Below, one piece after another: positions 1 to 11,807 of a stretch of 64,000 nt of DNA (its first letter is position 1; each line of letters begins with the position of its first letter). Origin of the DNA: Lithospermum erythrorhizon (lineage: Eukaryota > Streptophyta > Magnoliopsida > Boraginales > Boraginaceae); assembly GCA_019722365.1 (NCBI GenBank), contig JADFUC010001469.1, positions 682,001 to 746,000 on the forward strand, given 5' to 3'. Made by a program: the position numbers and the translations under genes. The notes beneath the pieces are model-generated. The model was not told the DNA's origin, searched no databases, and saw only the letters and a list, made by a program, of their open reading frames with translations.

Positions 1-244
1 ATGCTTTTATTTTCAAAATTTTGATTTTGGATTTTTTTTAAGTTGAGAAGAGATTTTGATCAGTGAGCTAATAGATTCTTGAAATTGACTTATTTTTTGT
101 GATGTAACTATTTATTGGTTGATTTTTCTTTGTTTTTGTTTTTTTCAGTGAGTTTAGTCTCAGTTTTTACATAATTGATAGATTTTTTAGTAGGCTTAAA
201 TGAGAGTTTGATTATTGGAAACAAATCATAGCTTTTCTTTTTTT

Positions 245-650
245 CATTTGATAGATTATACAATCCAAGAACTTTTATGGGGGTTTAATGCATATTTAGT
301 AATTTACATCAAAGTGTTTGTCTTAATTGACCATTTTGATTGTGTTTACTTTATATGCAATTTTATCAGTTGGGTTGTGTAAAGATATTTTTTTTTTTCA
401 TTTGATAGATTATACAATCCAAGAAATTTTATTTGGTTTTAATGCACATTTAGTAATTTACATCAAAGTGTTTGTCTTAATTGAGAATTTGATCGTCTTT
501 ACTTGGAGATAACTCTATATGCAATTTTTTCAGTTGGGTTTTGTAAAGATAGGTTTTTTTTCCCTTTGATAGATTATGCAATCCAAGAATTTTTATGTGG
601 TTTTAATGCACATTAGTAATTTTTATTAAAGTATTTGTCTTTTTTGTCTG
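245..650. repeat. Tandem repeat of about 155-165 bp, nearly three copies
   Basis: Three successive units each contain 'gatagattatacaatccaag' (third copy slightly changed), followed by a T-rich stretch, 'gcacatttagtaattt' and 'aaagtgtttgtctt'. The shared landmark begins at about 250, 404 and 568, giving periods near 154 and 164 bp. The block lies upstream of the first visible coding exon of the SEUSS-like gene, so it is probably within its first intron or 5' leader. The rest of 1-820 is T-rich intron-like DNA in which I see no coding exon. Confidence 0.85.
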
Positions 651-820
651 TGGTTTAAGGTTTCCGTTGTTGTTATTATACTAATTGTTGCCTAATCGTT
701 ATGGATTGCTGATTTTGTTCATAGCTGCTGATTTCGCCTGTTTGGCGCTTAGGTACTCTAGTTTTTGGAATCTTATATTCAAATTGCAAGGATTTGGGAG
801 TTTGTCATTCTTACAAGCAG

Positions 821-3800
821 GATGGACAATCTCAACCTGGTAGGAACACTCATTTGACCTCAAAGATTGGCAACTCTACAAATATGACTCCTCAAAGTGC
901 ACATCTTGGCTTTCCTGTTTCTGGTGACATTAGTAACACTACTTTAAACAGTGTGGCAACCTCAAGTCCAAGTATGGGGGCTAGTTCACTAGTAACGGAT
1001 GCCAACTCAGGGCTTTCAGGAGGTCCTCAATTCCAGAGAAATGCAAGTTTTAACAATGAGTCTTATTTGCGGTTGCCTGCGTCACCCTTGTCATTTTCAT
1101 CTAACAATATTAGCATCTCTGGGTCTTCGGTTATAGATGGGTCTTCAGTGGTACAACAGAGTTCCAATCAAGATCTAAGTTCTCAACAAGTTCAACAACG
1201 TCACCAGCATCAGGTCACTTCAAGTGCTACATCTCATATTGGGCAAATGGAACTTCCTAATGGTTCTCGGTATCTGGGATCATTCATGCAGGATTCGGTT
1301 ATGTCTCAGTTGCAGAAGAAACCACGCCTGGATATCAAGCAGGAGGATGTTCTACAACAGCAGGTTCTGCAGCAATATATACAACGGCAGGACCCCATGC
1401 ACTTGCAGAGACCTAATCCTCAATTGCAAGCATTATATCAGAAAGAAAGGCTAAGGCAACAGCAACAACAACTGCTGCAATCCATACCTCCAATGCAACG
1501 AGCCAAATTACTGCAGCAACATCAACAACAGCTTCAATTAAGGCAACATATTCAACAACATAGTTTGCAGCCATCACCTACAGTAAAGCATCCATATGAT
1601 GGTGGTGTGTGTTCTCGTAGAATAATGCAGTTCCTATACCATCAACGGCAACGACCGCCTGTGAGTTAATTAGAACTAATGTCTATTCTATAAATTTATT
1701 CCCGCTTCTGTCACATTCCCAAATATCTAGTACTGTTCTTGCTCTTGGTGATTCTTTGATATTTAAAACCACTCCATATCTTGCATGTTTCTTTTGGCAG
1801 GACAATTCAATTGCTTATTGGAGAAAATTTGTTGCAGAATACTACTCTCCACGTGCTAAGAAAAGATGGTGTCTGTCGCAGTATGATAATGTTAGCAATC
1901 AATCCCTTGGAATATTTCCACAGTCAGCCATGGTAATTAACTGCGTCCTCTTCTCTCTAAGAATTTTAACTCTTTACGTGAATCTGTTAATGTAGAATTA
2001 CTTTGGAAAGTTTCTAATGAAACTTTTATTACTGCTTCTATCTGGGGTATTATTTATGTACTATGATCTTGGGAACTGCTCTATTAAGAATCTCTGATTG
2101 ATAGTGAATATTTAACACTTGTTTTACAAGCGAGCTTCAAAAGAAAGTCACATACTGGCTGTAGTGAAACCAGGCAGCTGTATATAGGTGACCATTCTTG
2201 GTAAGTGCCTTACGTGGTTGACATCATGTCTTCTTGTGTGTTCAGGGTGCATCACAATGTGATATTTGTGGCTCAAAATCCGGAAGGGGATATGGTACGT
2301 ACATCTTTGAAAGCCTTCTGCAGTTTTTGCCTTTTGTCCTTTGTTCTCACATATAAGTCTAATTGGTACATGAAGTCAATTTATATCTAAGTATCTGAAT
2401 GCTACATAAAGAAAAAATAACAGTGAAATGGGATGCTTATGTACTGTAATTATATTTTTATATCATCAGGGGAAAATAACAGTGAAACGACTGACTCATA
2501 TTTTCTTTTGTGGTTTTAACAGAGGCAACTTTTGAAGTACTCGCTAGACTAAATGAAATAAAATTTGGCAGTGGCGTTGTCGATGAACTTTTATATCTGA
2601 ATTTACCTCGCGAATGTAGAATGCCTTCAGGAATGATGATGTTGGAGTACGAAAAGGCAGTCCAAGAAAGTGTATACGAACAGCTCCGTGTTGTTCGTGA
2701 GGGTCAACTTCGTATCATCTTTACTACTGATTTAAAGGTGATGGTTTAGCTAATACAAGCATTTGATTTCCTAATTTTGGCGTCATTTGGTTGTGAGTTG
2801 TGACTTCGATATTCTATTTTCAGATATTGACTTGGGAATTCTGTGCTCGACGCCATGAAGAGCTGCTTCCTCGTAGAGTCATTGCACCACAGGTCCATGT
2901 CAAACGTCTCCAATTTCTTCTCTTAAAATTGTGAATGTGCTCACTTCTTCATTTTCTCCATGCTCAAGTATATTTGTCAATTTTATCCATGTTTGATGTC
3001 CCTAAAGGAGGAACCGTTTGTTGCAAGTAGAGTATGCCAATGCTTCCAATGTAGCAGGACCTTCATCAATTAATTAACCTTGCATCTTCTAGTCCCTTGT
3101 TCTTCCGGGCATCCTTTAGATTGCAATCTCAATAACTTTGCTGGCTTCGTGAGTATTATACATACAAATGACATGAATGAGATTGTGAAAATGGAGCTTT
3201 GAGCATGTTTCAGTTCATTTCAAGGAGTAAATTTGTAATTCGTTATTTATAGTGTCACCGCTCTACTATGTAAAAATGAAGACTAACCTTAGATCAACCT
3301 TCTACTCTGAAACCATGTCTTACTTAGTGGAGGTCTTAATGATATCCCAAAAGAGTTATTCTTAGTCTCAGTTGTTCTTATATGTTTGGACATGATGACT
3401 ACACAAGTTCCTTAATAACAACAGTGTTGCAGGTAAACCAGATATTACAAGTGGCTCAGAAATGTCAAAGCACAATATCTGAAAGTGGACCTGATGGCAT
3501 TTCTCAACAAGATATGCAGAATAACAACAATATGTAAGTGGAAACTTTCTTCTTTATATACGCATGTATGTATAGTTTTTTGTATGCTTTCTGTGCAAGT
3601 GTTTCTACCATTTCTAATAATTCTGTACAACCTAAATTTGCAGGGTTATGGCAGCTGGGCGTCAGCTTGCTAAGACTTTCGAATCACAATCTCTTAATGA
3701 TTTGGGTTTTTGGAAAAGATATGTGCGATGCTTACAGGTACATGAATGCTTTATTTTTTATCAACCTATTTTTCTCCTCCGAGATGTCCAGCGTTCTCTC

Positions 3801-4984
3801 ATCATCTAGTTGTAATTGCGCTGTACAGATAGCTGAGGTTGTCAATAGCATGAAAGATTTGATGGACTTCTGCAAGGATCAGAAAGTTGGGCCAATTGGT
3901 AATGGCTTTGTTTAAGTTGCTTATTTATCCGAGAACCCTGATGTTTGAAGAAACAAATGATCTTGGTAGTCAGAGTTGTCAATCCACTTTATTACTCTGT
4001 ACCATGGTGTGTATTGTGGTTGCAATGGCTTGATTTACACTCTTTTAAACTGATGTTATTGAATTGTATAATGGGTCATCTACTTCAGTTATTATTATTC
4101 CATATTATTTTATTAATCTGAGCGTGAACATAATTGCAGAGGCGTTGCAAAATTTTCCGTCCCATGCCACGTCATCCAACATGAATGCACAAAAGATGCA
4201 GGAGATGGATCAACATGGAGGTATGCAGGGTCTTCCAACTGATTGGAACACGCACAACAAGCTTATGGCGACTCACCCTGGACTTGCCAATAATCAGTCG
4301 GTTGTTGGTCGAGGGGTCATGAATGGTTCTGCACAAGCTTCTCTGGCCCTAACAGACTACCAAAATCTGTTGATGAGACAAAGCTCAATGAACTCAAATT
4401 CAATTCAACAGGAGGCATCACCATCTTTCCTTAAATCCAGCCCCAGCTCATCATCTTCATTTCAAGGTTCAGGTGGTGTATTGCATGGAAACTTGATGAA
4501 TATGCCAATAAGCAGCATTTCAAATCCACATCTACAGCAGCAGCGCTTACCGAGCAGTAGTGGCTTAATACAACAAAATCCTCAAAATTCTAATGGCAAC
4601 CAACTGCAGCAACAGATGATGCAGCAACTGCTACAAGATATGAGTAATAACAACAATAGGAATGCAGTCCAGCAACAATCCGTCTCTGGACATAGTGGTA
4701 GTTTGTCAAGGGACGGGCTTACTTTCAGTAGCGGCACTCCAGTGGCAAGTGTTGCCACGCGAAACGGACCTGGAAATTCTGTTCCACATGTTCCTAGCAG
4801 AAACAACAGTTTCAAATCTGTTTCGAACAGTGAGTCCTTGGCGGGTGCTAGTAACGCTGGATTCAACTACAAAGCACCAGATGCCGCTCAGAATTTTCAC
4901 TTGTCCGATGAGATGTTGCAGAATATGCATGGTTTCTTCAATAACGACATTGATGACAACATAAATTATGGATGGAAGGTTTGA
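821..4984 (+). CDS. SLK: SEUSS-like transcriptional adaptor (LIM-domain-binding family), first exon off the window
   Basis: Plant Ldb-type adaptor that, with LEUNIG-type corepressors, represses transcription in the nucleus during floral, ovule and meristem development (family knowledge). Exons: 821-1660, 1801-1932, 2246-2294, 2523-2737, 2824-2892, 3433-3533, 3644-3737, 3829-3898, 4140-4984. All junctions are GT/AG and join in frame to 804 codons plus stop. Exon 1 shown here encodes a Ser-rich then Gln-rich region with the SLK hallmark 'LSFSSNNISISGSS'. The central Ldb-like domain runs from 'DNSIAYWRKFVAEYYSPRAK' through 'CDICGSKSGRGY' and 'QESVYEQLRVVREGQLRIIF' to 'EVVNSMKDLMDFC'. The C-terminal part is Ser/Asn/Gln-rich and ends in YGWKV. 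In SLK proteins a short N-terminal exon precedes the 'DGQSQ' segment, and 811-820 here looks like a splice acceptor, so the true start is expected upstream of the window. An internal Met at 884 is the fallback start. SLK fits better than SEU itself. Confidence 0.93.
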
Positions 4985-5701
4985 CTAACAGTTTAGGCAT
5001 GTACCTTTTAGCACATATTTATTTGATCTTTCCCAAATACGATTTTTTTTCCTTCTTGGGGTGAACCTGTATTGTAGGAGTTTATACTGTTAAGTTATTT
5101 TCAGCTGTTCAAACTCCTTGTTTCATTTATAAGTGTAATCTAAAGACATGTTCACATGAACTCAAGAAGTACATCAGCTTAGTCCTATGTAATATCAATG
5201 CTGGTTCCTAGTTTAGCTGCCCCACTGACTCACTGAGGGGGTGGTGGTTTCGGTCGTGGCTCCTTTGACTTAGCGGTAAGCTCAATGCTTTAGGTTAGGC
5301 CGTAAAAGAATTTGAAAGTTTGATTAGAAAAAATTGAATTTGAGGTTTGGTTCGAATCGAACTTGAACCTTCGTTTCAGATTCTACTAAGGTTTGATTAT
5401 GTTTGAAATTGTTTCTTACAACTATACTATCACATCATTTCCTTGTCCAATTAACTGAACTTCAATGAACTAAACTCAAAATTATTTTTCGAACCAAACT
5501 TGAATATTCGAGGAAAAAAAATATCTAACCAAACACGAATCTCGAAATTTCATATCACACATTTATCTCAAAGTATGTGTAGTTAAGTATTACATAGTAC
5601 ACATTTATATATTAAATTTATAGTAAAATATTAGTAAATTGAATTGATAAATGAGTTTTAAAATGAAATTGTGGTTTGGTAGAGTAAGAAATTAGAATAA
5701 G
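4985..5701. other. 3' UTR and intergenic gap, SLK to CCB2
   Basis: This 0.7-kb AT-rich stretch holds the presumed 3' UTR of the SEUSS-like gene and the short upstream region of CCB2. At about 5290-5530 there are loosely mirrored 'ttgaatttgaggtttggttcgaa' and 'gaaccaaacttgaatattcg' segments that may be a degenerate small inverted-repeat transposon. No coding segment is visible. Confidence 0.5.
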
Positions 5702-8361
5702 ATGGGTGGAGCAACTGCTAGCTTGAGTCTGTTAATTCCGGTAAAGTTGTTCCCCAAAAAATACAATCTTCCCTCCAAATTTCAGACAAAGAGACAACCT
5801 TCCAAACCCAATCCTAGGATTTCCATATGTTGTCGAAATGGTTCCCAAGAATCTTCAAATTCTCAACAACAACTTAATCTTTCAGTTCTCCGTTTTACTT
5901 TGGGTATCTCCTTTCTAAGTTTAACTTTTGTTCACTTTTTTTATGTTTTGAGCTCGAATATTTGGTGGAAAATATATCGAATCATAGTATATCAATGTTC
6001 AAAATATTAGCATAATAGTTTTGATAATTAATATCGCAAAGTTTGTTAAAATATGACCATCTTTTTTAAATGGATGGAGTATTTATGTTTTCTATAGGAA
6101 TTAACATTTACACAGTGTCTCGTCTTTGAAGAGGCTCTTGCCTAACAGGGGTAAGGGGTTGAATAGTAGGAGCCTTACCCTTGTCATAACGAGGAGGTTG
6201 TTTCCACATTGATCTACGAGTGGAATGCAAACACTATCTACTATTTTACAATAGTTAAGAAGCGTAGCTAGTACGAGCCATTTTGATATATTGCATTATG
6301 ATATATGAATTACTTGGCTAAAGATTTTATTTTTAATGATTATGTAGTTTTTTGTAATACTTTCCTGTTCTGTTAATATTGAAGGTATACCTGGGTTAGA
6401 TGAATCATATTTGCCCAGATGGATAGGCTATGGGTTGGGTTCACTATTGTTGCTCAATCACTTTGTGGGTACTGATTCCTCTACTGTTAGTCCAGCTCAG
6501 CTTGTGAGTTTGCTGTATTTTGCTTATTTGTATAAATATGCTTATTTGTATAAATATGCTTTCTTGAATATATTAGAATGCTTAGCTGGCTCCAATGATT
6601 TCCAGATAACTGAGATTTTGGGGCTATCTTTAGCTGCATTTTCTGTCATAGTTCCTTACCTTGGAAAGTTCCTCAAGGTATGTGTTTCGTAACTGTGTGG
6701 GTTAAACATCGATAGAATAATGATTTTGATGATTTTTGGCTAAGGCATAATAGGAGTGAAGTTTGATTAATATGAAGACCTGGTTTTGGTCCTTGGACTT
6801 CCATTTTAAATAAATCCACTTTTAATTTGTAGATCTCGGGTTAATGAAGTATATTTCTTGAATTTTGCATCACGGAAATATATGTAGACGCACGTGGAGG
6901 TTGGTTCAATGTTAGAGTAATAGGCTGTGGTAAATCAAACCAGAGGCGTAGATGTTTTATGTGGAGTAATGTTTGAAGGTGTATGGATTTTTTAGGCTGT
7001 TATAACCAGTGTCCAAGCACAATGCTCAATTTTGGAAGAATTTTTTTCTCCCTTGTTGACTAATGACTATCCTTATGTTATTTAAGAATCTCTAAAATTG
7101 CAGGGTGCTACTCCTGTGACCGATAAATATATTCCTGAAGGTGCTGATCAAATCTTTCTATTGTCACAAGATATATCGAATGCACTAAAGGAGGATTTGG
7201 CTTGGGCTTCATACATCTTGCTTCGTAGTTCAAACACTACGTCAGTGGTATGTTCCAGAGCTAACCAATTGAGAATAGTTTATGAATATGTCCACGTTCT
7301 AATAATTTCTTCATTTTCAGCTCATTTTTGTTCAAGATGCAGTATGTATACGGGGCTACTGGGATTTCCCCAAAGGCATGTCTAAAAGTCAAGCTATTGA
7401 GTGGTTCAGCCTAAAGATTCAACAGACTGGGTTATCCAATGTGGAGGATACACTATATTTTCCACAAGCTGCAGGTATACCTTATCTTTCAATGTTGAGT
7501 AACTATGGTAATTCTTATGTATGCTCATTTGCTAGAACTTTAATGGCTTCCTTTGCATGTGGGTTCTTAGTTTGTTGGCGTACTATACCATTCAAGAGTA
7601 GACTGTGCTTGTTCCGATTCTCTACATTTTTACCTTACCTTATCAGGAACTCACTTCCTCGTTTTCCTTGTTAATTCCTTGTGAGAGCTCTCAACCTTTA
7701 TTTGCTTGAATCTGGCATGGGATCTGTCAAAATGACTCATTACACTACCTACGCTTCTTATATATTGTGAAGTAGTAGATAGTGTTCGCACTTCACTCTT
7801 GGGTTAATTCGGAAACAACCTTCCTGTTTCCAAAGAGATGAGGTTGCATACTATCCGACCTCCTCTATACCGCTTAGGCGAGAGCCTCATAAAATGCATT
7901 GGGACATGTCTATATCGATGCATGCTTGATAAGCCTGTCATGCCAAAGATACCTTCTTTTTTTCAGCCATTTATCGCCAAATTGGATATTAGTACAAAAA
8001 TTTATGGATCTGAATTTTTTTTTTAGGATCTGGTTAATATTTTGGATGGAGTCATAGCAAGAAATGCCTTACTCTAATGTGTTGATAAGATAGAATTAGG
8101 CAATTTTTTCCTAAATTAAATACTTCTTAACATCTTTTCGTTTTAAACATCTCAGATACAGGGATTAAAGAGATCATCCCCAACAGCACTTGTTCCATCC
8201 TTGTTCAGCCAATCGTACGCAGCTCCAAACACAGTTCCGATGTGAAGAACAGAGATATAGGTTTGCTTCTGGTGGCTTCTACTTCTAATTATGCATACAG
8301 TGAGAAGGATAGGGCATGGATTGGAGCAGTTGCCAACAAATTTACAGGTAAGCGCACTTGA
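5702..8361 (+). CDS. CCB2: Cofactor assembly of complex C subunit B, CCB2, chloroplast
   Basis: CCB2 is a nuclear-encoded thylakoid protein of the CCB (System IV) pathway, which attaches heme c' to cytochrome b6 of the b6f complex (family knowledge). Exons: 5702-5903, 6385-6503, 6606-6677, 7104-7247, 7321-7474, 8156-8361. They join in frame to 298 codons plus stop, close to the usual length. A Ser/Lys-rich N-terminus of about 50 residues looks like a transit peptide. Conserved segments follow: 'QQQLNLSVLRFTLG', 'DESYLPRWIGYGLGSLLLLN' (first hydrophobic helix), 'GLSLAAFSVIVPYLGKFLK' (second helix), 'LKEDLAWASYILLR', 'GYWDFPKGMSKSQ', 'ETLYFPQ'-like 'DTLYFPQ', and 'YSEKDRAWIGAVANKF'. The last codons (GKRT then TGA) read through a possible donor at 8348, so a further 3' exon is possible. 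The 7475-8155 intron holds a SINE. Confidence 0.93.
6118..6218 (-). mobile_element. SINE-like repeat, copy A, in CCB2 intron 1
   Basis: Reading the minus strand, this copy begins with 'ggaaacaacctcctc', passes through a 'ggtaaggctcctactattc' segment and ends near 'gagcctcttcaaagacgag'. It is recognisably the same sequence as 7801-7910, 10043-10150 and 61310-61420. The order (ggaaacarcct, rggttgcatactat, gcgggagcct) resembles the 3' half of tRNA-derived Au-type plant SINEs. Confidence 0.65.
7801..7910 (+). mobile_element. SINE-like repeat, copy B, in CCB2 intron 5
   Basis: This copy is on the plus strand. 'ttcggaaacaaccttcctg' is followed by 'gaggttgcatactatccgac', then 'cgcttaggcgagagcctcat' and 'gcattgggacatg'. 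It is the clearest of the four copies and matches the Au-SINE-like pattern of the others. Confidence 0.7.
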
Positions 8362-9202
8362 ATGGATCTGTTAGGCGAGTTACATTTATGGCCATTAACA
8401 TACAATGTTCATGCTCAATTGCAGATATTCAATTGGGATAATGACATACAACTCCAGGGGTTCATGCTCCAGTCGATTCGAGTTATGAATGAAGAATGTC
8501 ATCTGATTCCAAATCCTAATCTTATTTGTTATGGCTCACAATTTCAGAGTAACAAATGATCCACATAATCAAATTAATTGATATTTTTGCTTTTCGAAAT
8601 AAGACTTTATCCTTAGGCATACGCCTCACCAAATTATGTGCATGTATAAATACATAATTATTTGGAGATATATAAAATTATGATGAACACTTCATATTCA
8701 TTCCCCTAGTTCTAGTTCAAGTTCAAGATTCCGATATTGAAGAATGCAAATGTATTTAATCATAATGGTTATTCTTCTAACTAAGACACTACAATTTAGC
8801 ACCAGAATTTGAACTAAACATAATTGAGCCAGAATCTTTATATGATTAATGTTGCCGATTTGAGTTGTTGAACAATAATATAATGTTTTCCGGCAAAAGT
8901 ATCTAATCACTTCTTTGTGCTCCTCCGAACTGTTTTGCCATTACAAACATTGGTTTCACATATAAAAGAAGATGAGTATTGAATTCTTGATATTGTGCTC
9001 TTCTTATATTTCGTTACAAAATTAAAATATGGAAGTTACAAGAAAGTTCATTCATGTTGTCACAAGTCTTGTTCTTGCATTTTTCTATTCCATAGGTTAT
9101 TGTTCCTCAGAGACAGGTACTTTCTATGTTACATTTTAATTCCAAATATGATATTTTATATTAAGACTCATGAGTTATTTATAGTTTACTTATAATTGGC
9201 AG
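8362..9202. other. Intergenic gap, CCB2 to HOTHEAD-like pseudogene
   Basis: AT-rich DNA containing the likely CCB2 3' UTR. If CCB2 has a further 3' exon it would lie here. The acceptor-like 'ttgcag' near 8424 and a short open stretch after it are the only hints. An expected first exon (signal peptide) for the HOTHEAD-like gene was not found between 8700 and 9200. Confidence 0.4.
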
Positions 9203-10865
9203 CTCCTTACAAATCATTTGCCAAGGATGCTTTATTAGCTAAGAAAGAAGAGTACTATGATTACATTATCATAGGGGGAGGCACTTCCGGTTGTGCAATG
9301 GCGGCGACGCTTTCTATGAGTGCAAAGGTATTATTACTTGAAAGGAATTGGTTTTCCATGCACGGCAGCTCGAACATGCAGCCGCCAAGCGGCCCGACTC
9401 CAGCACGTTGTAGGATAATTCTCAACGTCACATACGACCTTTTGTTTCCACTGATGGCGTGTTCAACCACAGAGCACGAGTCTTAGGAGGTGGCTCCGCG
9501 TTGAATGCTGAGACTTACTCGGCGAGTGCAAGAGTATGTTAGGGGGCTAGGTTGGGGATCGCCATTGGTGAATGAATCGTATCAATTAAGATTTGGAAAA
9601 CAAAGTAGCGTTTCCCAGAGGTAGAACATAAACTTTGTTTGAACAGGAAATAAATAAGAAATGAGGTCATACTATCAGCTGGAGCACTGGGAAGCCCACA
9701 GTTACTTATGTTGAGTGGTATCGGGCCGAGGGAACATTTGGAAGACCATCGTATAAGCGTCGTATTGAACCATCCTATGGTGGGTCAAGGAATGGCTGAT
9801 AATCCAATGAATGCTTTGTTCATTCCTTCTCCCGTTCCTGTCGAGGTATCTCTCATTCAAACAGTGGGTGTTACCAGGTCTGGGAGCTTCATTGAAGCTG
9901 CTAGTGGGAATATACCAATGGAAGGGCCGCATCAGATGGCTGCTGATTTTGGCTCACTAGCCAAAAAGGTATGCTATTATAGAGATGATCACAACAGCCT
10001 CAGTTCCATTTTAATTGTCTCCTTTTCTTGATTTAATATTAACATGTCCCCGATGCTTGCCTTGAAGAGGCTCCTCCTCGGCAGTGCCAGGGGGGGGGAG
10101 GAGTTCGGATAGTATGCAGTCTTACTCACAGCAATAACAAGATTGGGCATTTCGAACCAATACATTTATTAGCTTTACAAAAAGAATAACCGAGACAATA
10201 AAATTGGGAATGATTGAGTGTTTGTTTCCACCAGAAGTGTAATACAATAAGTAAATTCATGAAATGTGCAGTCAGGTATAGCTATGACTGCAGACAACTT
10301 TAGTACCTTTACATCCATGCCGGAATTTGATGCGTACCGGAACTCCACAGTTCAAGCTGGAGTGATCTTGGAAAAGGTTATGGGGCCATTATCAAGTGGA
10401 AACCTGGAGCTTCAGAGCAGAGATCCAAACGAGAATCCCCGAGTCACTTTCAATTACTTCCAGGATCCAAGAGACCTTCAAAGATGTGTACAAGGGATGG
10501 AAACCATTTTAGATGTTATAAGATCTAGATCATTTTCCAGGTTTCGTTATCCTCTCAGGCCAGTTCAATATTACATCAATCTGATGCTTTCATTTCCTGT
10601 GAACTTAAGATATAAAAGCGCCGCCTCTATGGTTTCCATGGAAAGTTTCTGTCAAGATACAGTGATGACCATATGGCATTACCATGGAGGATGCCAAATG
10701 GGTAGGGTGGTGGATATCAATTATAGACTTCTCGGGGTCGACGCGTTACGTGTTGTTGATGGATCCACTTTGAATGCCTCCCCTGGAACTAATCCTCAAG
10801 CAACAGTTATGATGCTTGGCAGGTATATGGGTCTAAGACTCATTCAGGAGAGATCAAGGCAATAA
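9203..10865 (+). pseudogene. HOTHEAD-like FAD-dependent GMC oxidoreductase, decayed
   Basis: HOTHEAD-type proteins are secreted or ER flavoproteins of the glucose-methanol-choline oxidoreductase family, linked to cuticle lipid metabolism. The relic starts after an acceptor at 9202 with 'APYKSFAKDA' and an intact FAD Rossmann motif 'YDYIIIGGGTSGC'. It then loses frame after 'LLLERN' (about 9350). The next conserved block, 'FVSTDGVFNHRARVLGGGSA' (about 9436-9510), is in another frame. 'EYVRGLGWGSPLVNESYQ' (about 9533-9590) is in a third. About 100 residues are then missing before '[20 protein letters not shown]' (about 9670-9722). From there the frame is open to 9968, an intron spans 9969-10271, and 10272-10865 encodes the C-terminus with the catalytic segments 'IWHYHGGCQMGRV' and 'SPGTNPQATVMMLGRYMG'. 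No signal-peptide exon was found. The 3' half is well preserved, which suggests recent loss. Confidence 0.88.
10043..10150 (-). mobile_element. SINE-like repeat, copy C, in the intron of the HOTHEAD-like pseudogene
   Basis: The copy runs in the same orientation as copies A and D: 'catgtccccgatgc', 'gaagaggctcctcctcg', a G-run, 'ttcggatagtatgcagtctt' and 'acagcaataacaagattg'. It is more diverged than copy B and its end near 10150-10160 is blurred. Confidence 0.55.
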
Positions 10866-11314
10866 TCAGAAGAAGTTCTGCTCAATTCAATGAAACATTA
10901 TTGCACCACCGTCAATCTTCGTAGTCATATTTTAACATAGTTTTCGAGTTGTAGTATCTATTAGATTGTTTAATTTGATTTGTTATCTTTTTTGTGAGTG
11001 AATTATGTTACATTTGATTTATGTGTGTCCTGAGTTCCATTTAGGAGTTTACATAATTCGATGGCGTAGATGAAAGCATAAAATTATAAGCGTATTTTAA
11101 GCAATTCGAGTAGAAGCGTATAGCAAAACCTTTACAAGCGTTGCAAGCGATATTGTGTTAGTTAATGAAAAGAAATGTGAAATGTCTTAAATATCCCTAT
11201 TTTATATGAACCATCAGATCAAATATTTTAGTTGTATGATGATCCAATGATGTGTAACTATGTAACCATGATGCTTATAAAAATTGTGTAAGCTCGTAAG
11301 TAGAGACTCGTGTA
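10866..11314. other. Intergenic flank upstream of the LTR retrotransposon
   Basis: AT-rich sequence between the pseudogene stop and the target-site duplication of the copia element. No open frame or repeat is recognised. Confidence 0.5.
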
Positions 11315-11319
11315 TCCTC

Positions 11320-11807
11320 TGTAAGAATATTATTTAAGAATATAATTTAATTCAAAACCATTCAAATTCTTTCCCATTAAGATGGTCATTAGTAGGATGA
11401 TTAATTTTATATTAATTAGTAAATTATTACAAATGTTACAAATCTTGATTTTATTAGCTTTGATGGAAAGTTAATATTAAGTTAATTAGAAGATTTGAGA
11501 GAGTTTAGTGCTTTCACTACATACATAAATAGCAACCAATTTCCATCCCCAAAGATTGTAACAAAACGATAATCTGCATTATTGTAACACATAAACTAAA
11601 AGGTTTATAAGCGAAAAGGGAAAAAGCGGCTTTCTCAATTAATCTGACTCTTGGTATTGGGACAACCTACTCGGTATGAATCAGTTTCTAATTATGTACT
11701 TTATGATTTAGAGTAAATCAATTTGATTATGTTATATTTTACATATTTGTGATAATCATGTAATTCAAAATTTTGGAATTATGTTATGTTTAAATAATTA
11801 TTTACCG
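11320..11807 (+). repeat. 5' LTR of the copia element
   Basis: Starts TGTAAGAAT after the TCCTC duplication. It shares long blocks with the 3' LTR, for example 'accattcaaattctttccca', 'gatggtcattagtaggatga', 'ttattagctttgatggaaag' and 'gattatgttatattttacat'. Its end is about 11807, where the expected CA has changed to CG. Confidence 0.85.

Noticed and set aside
794..820. Extending the SEUSS-like coding region upstream to 794
   Set aside because: The codon at 794 is TTG, not ATG, and 801-820 reads like a pyrimidine-rich splice acceptor. Homologues have their N-terminal exon elsewhere.
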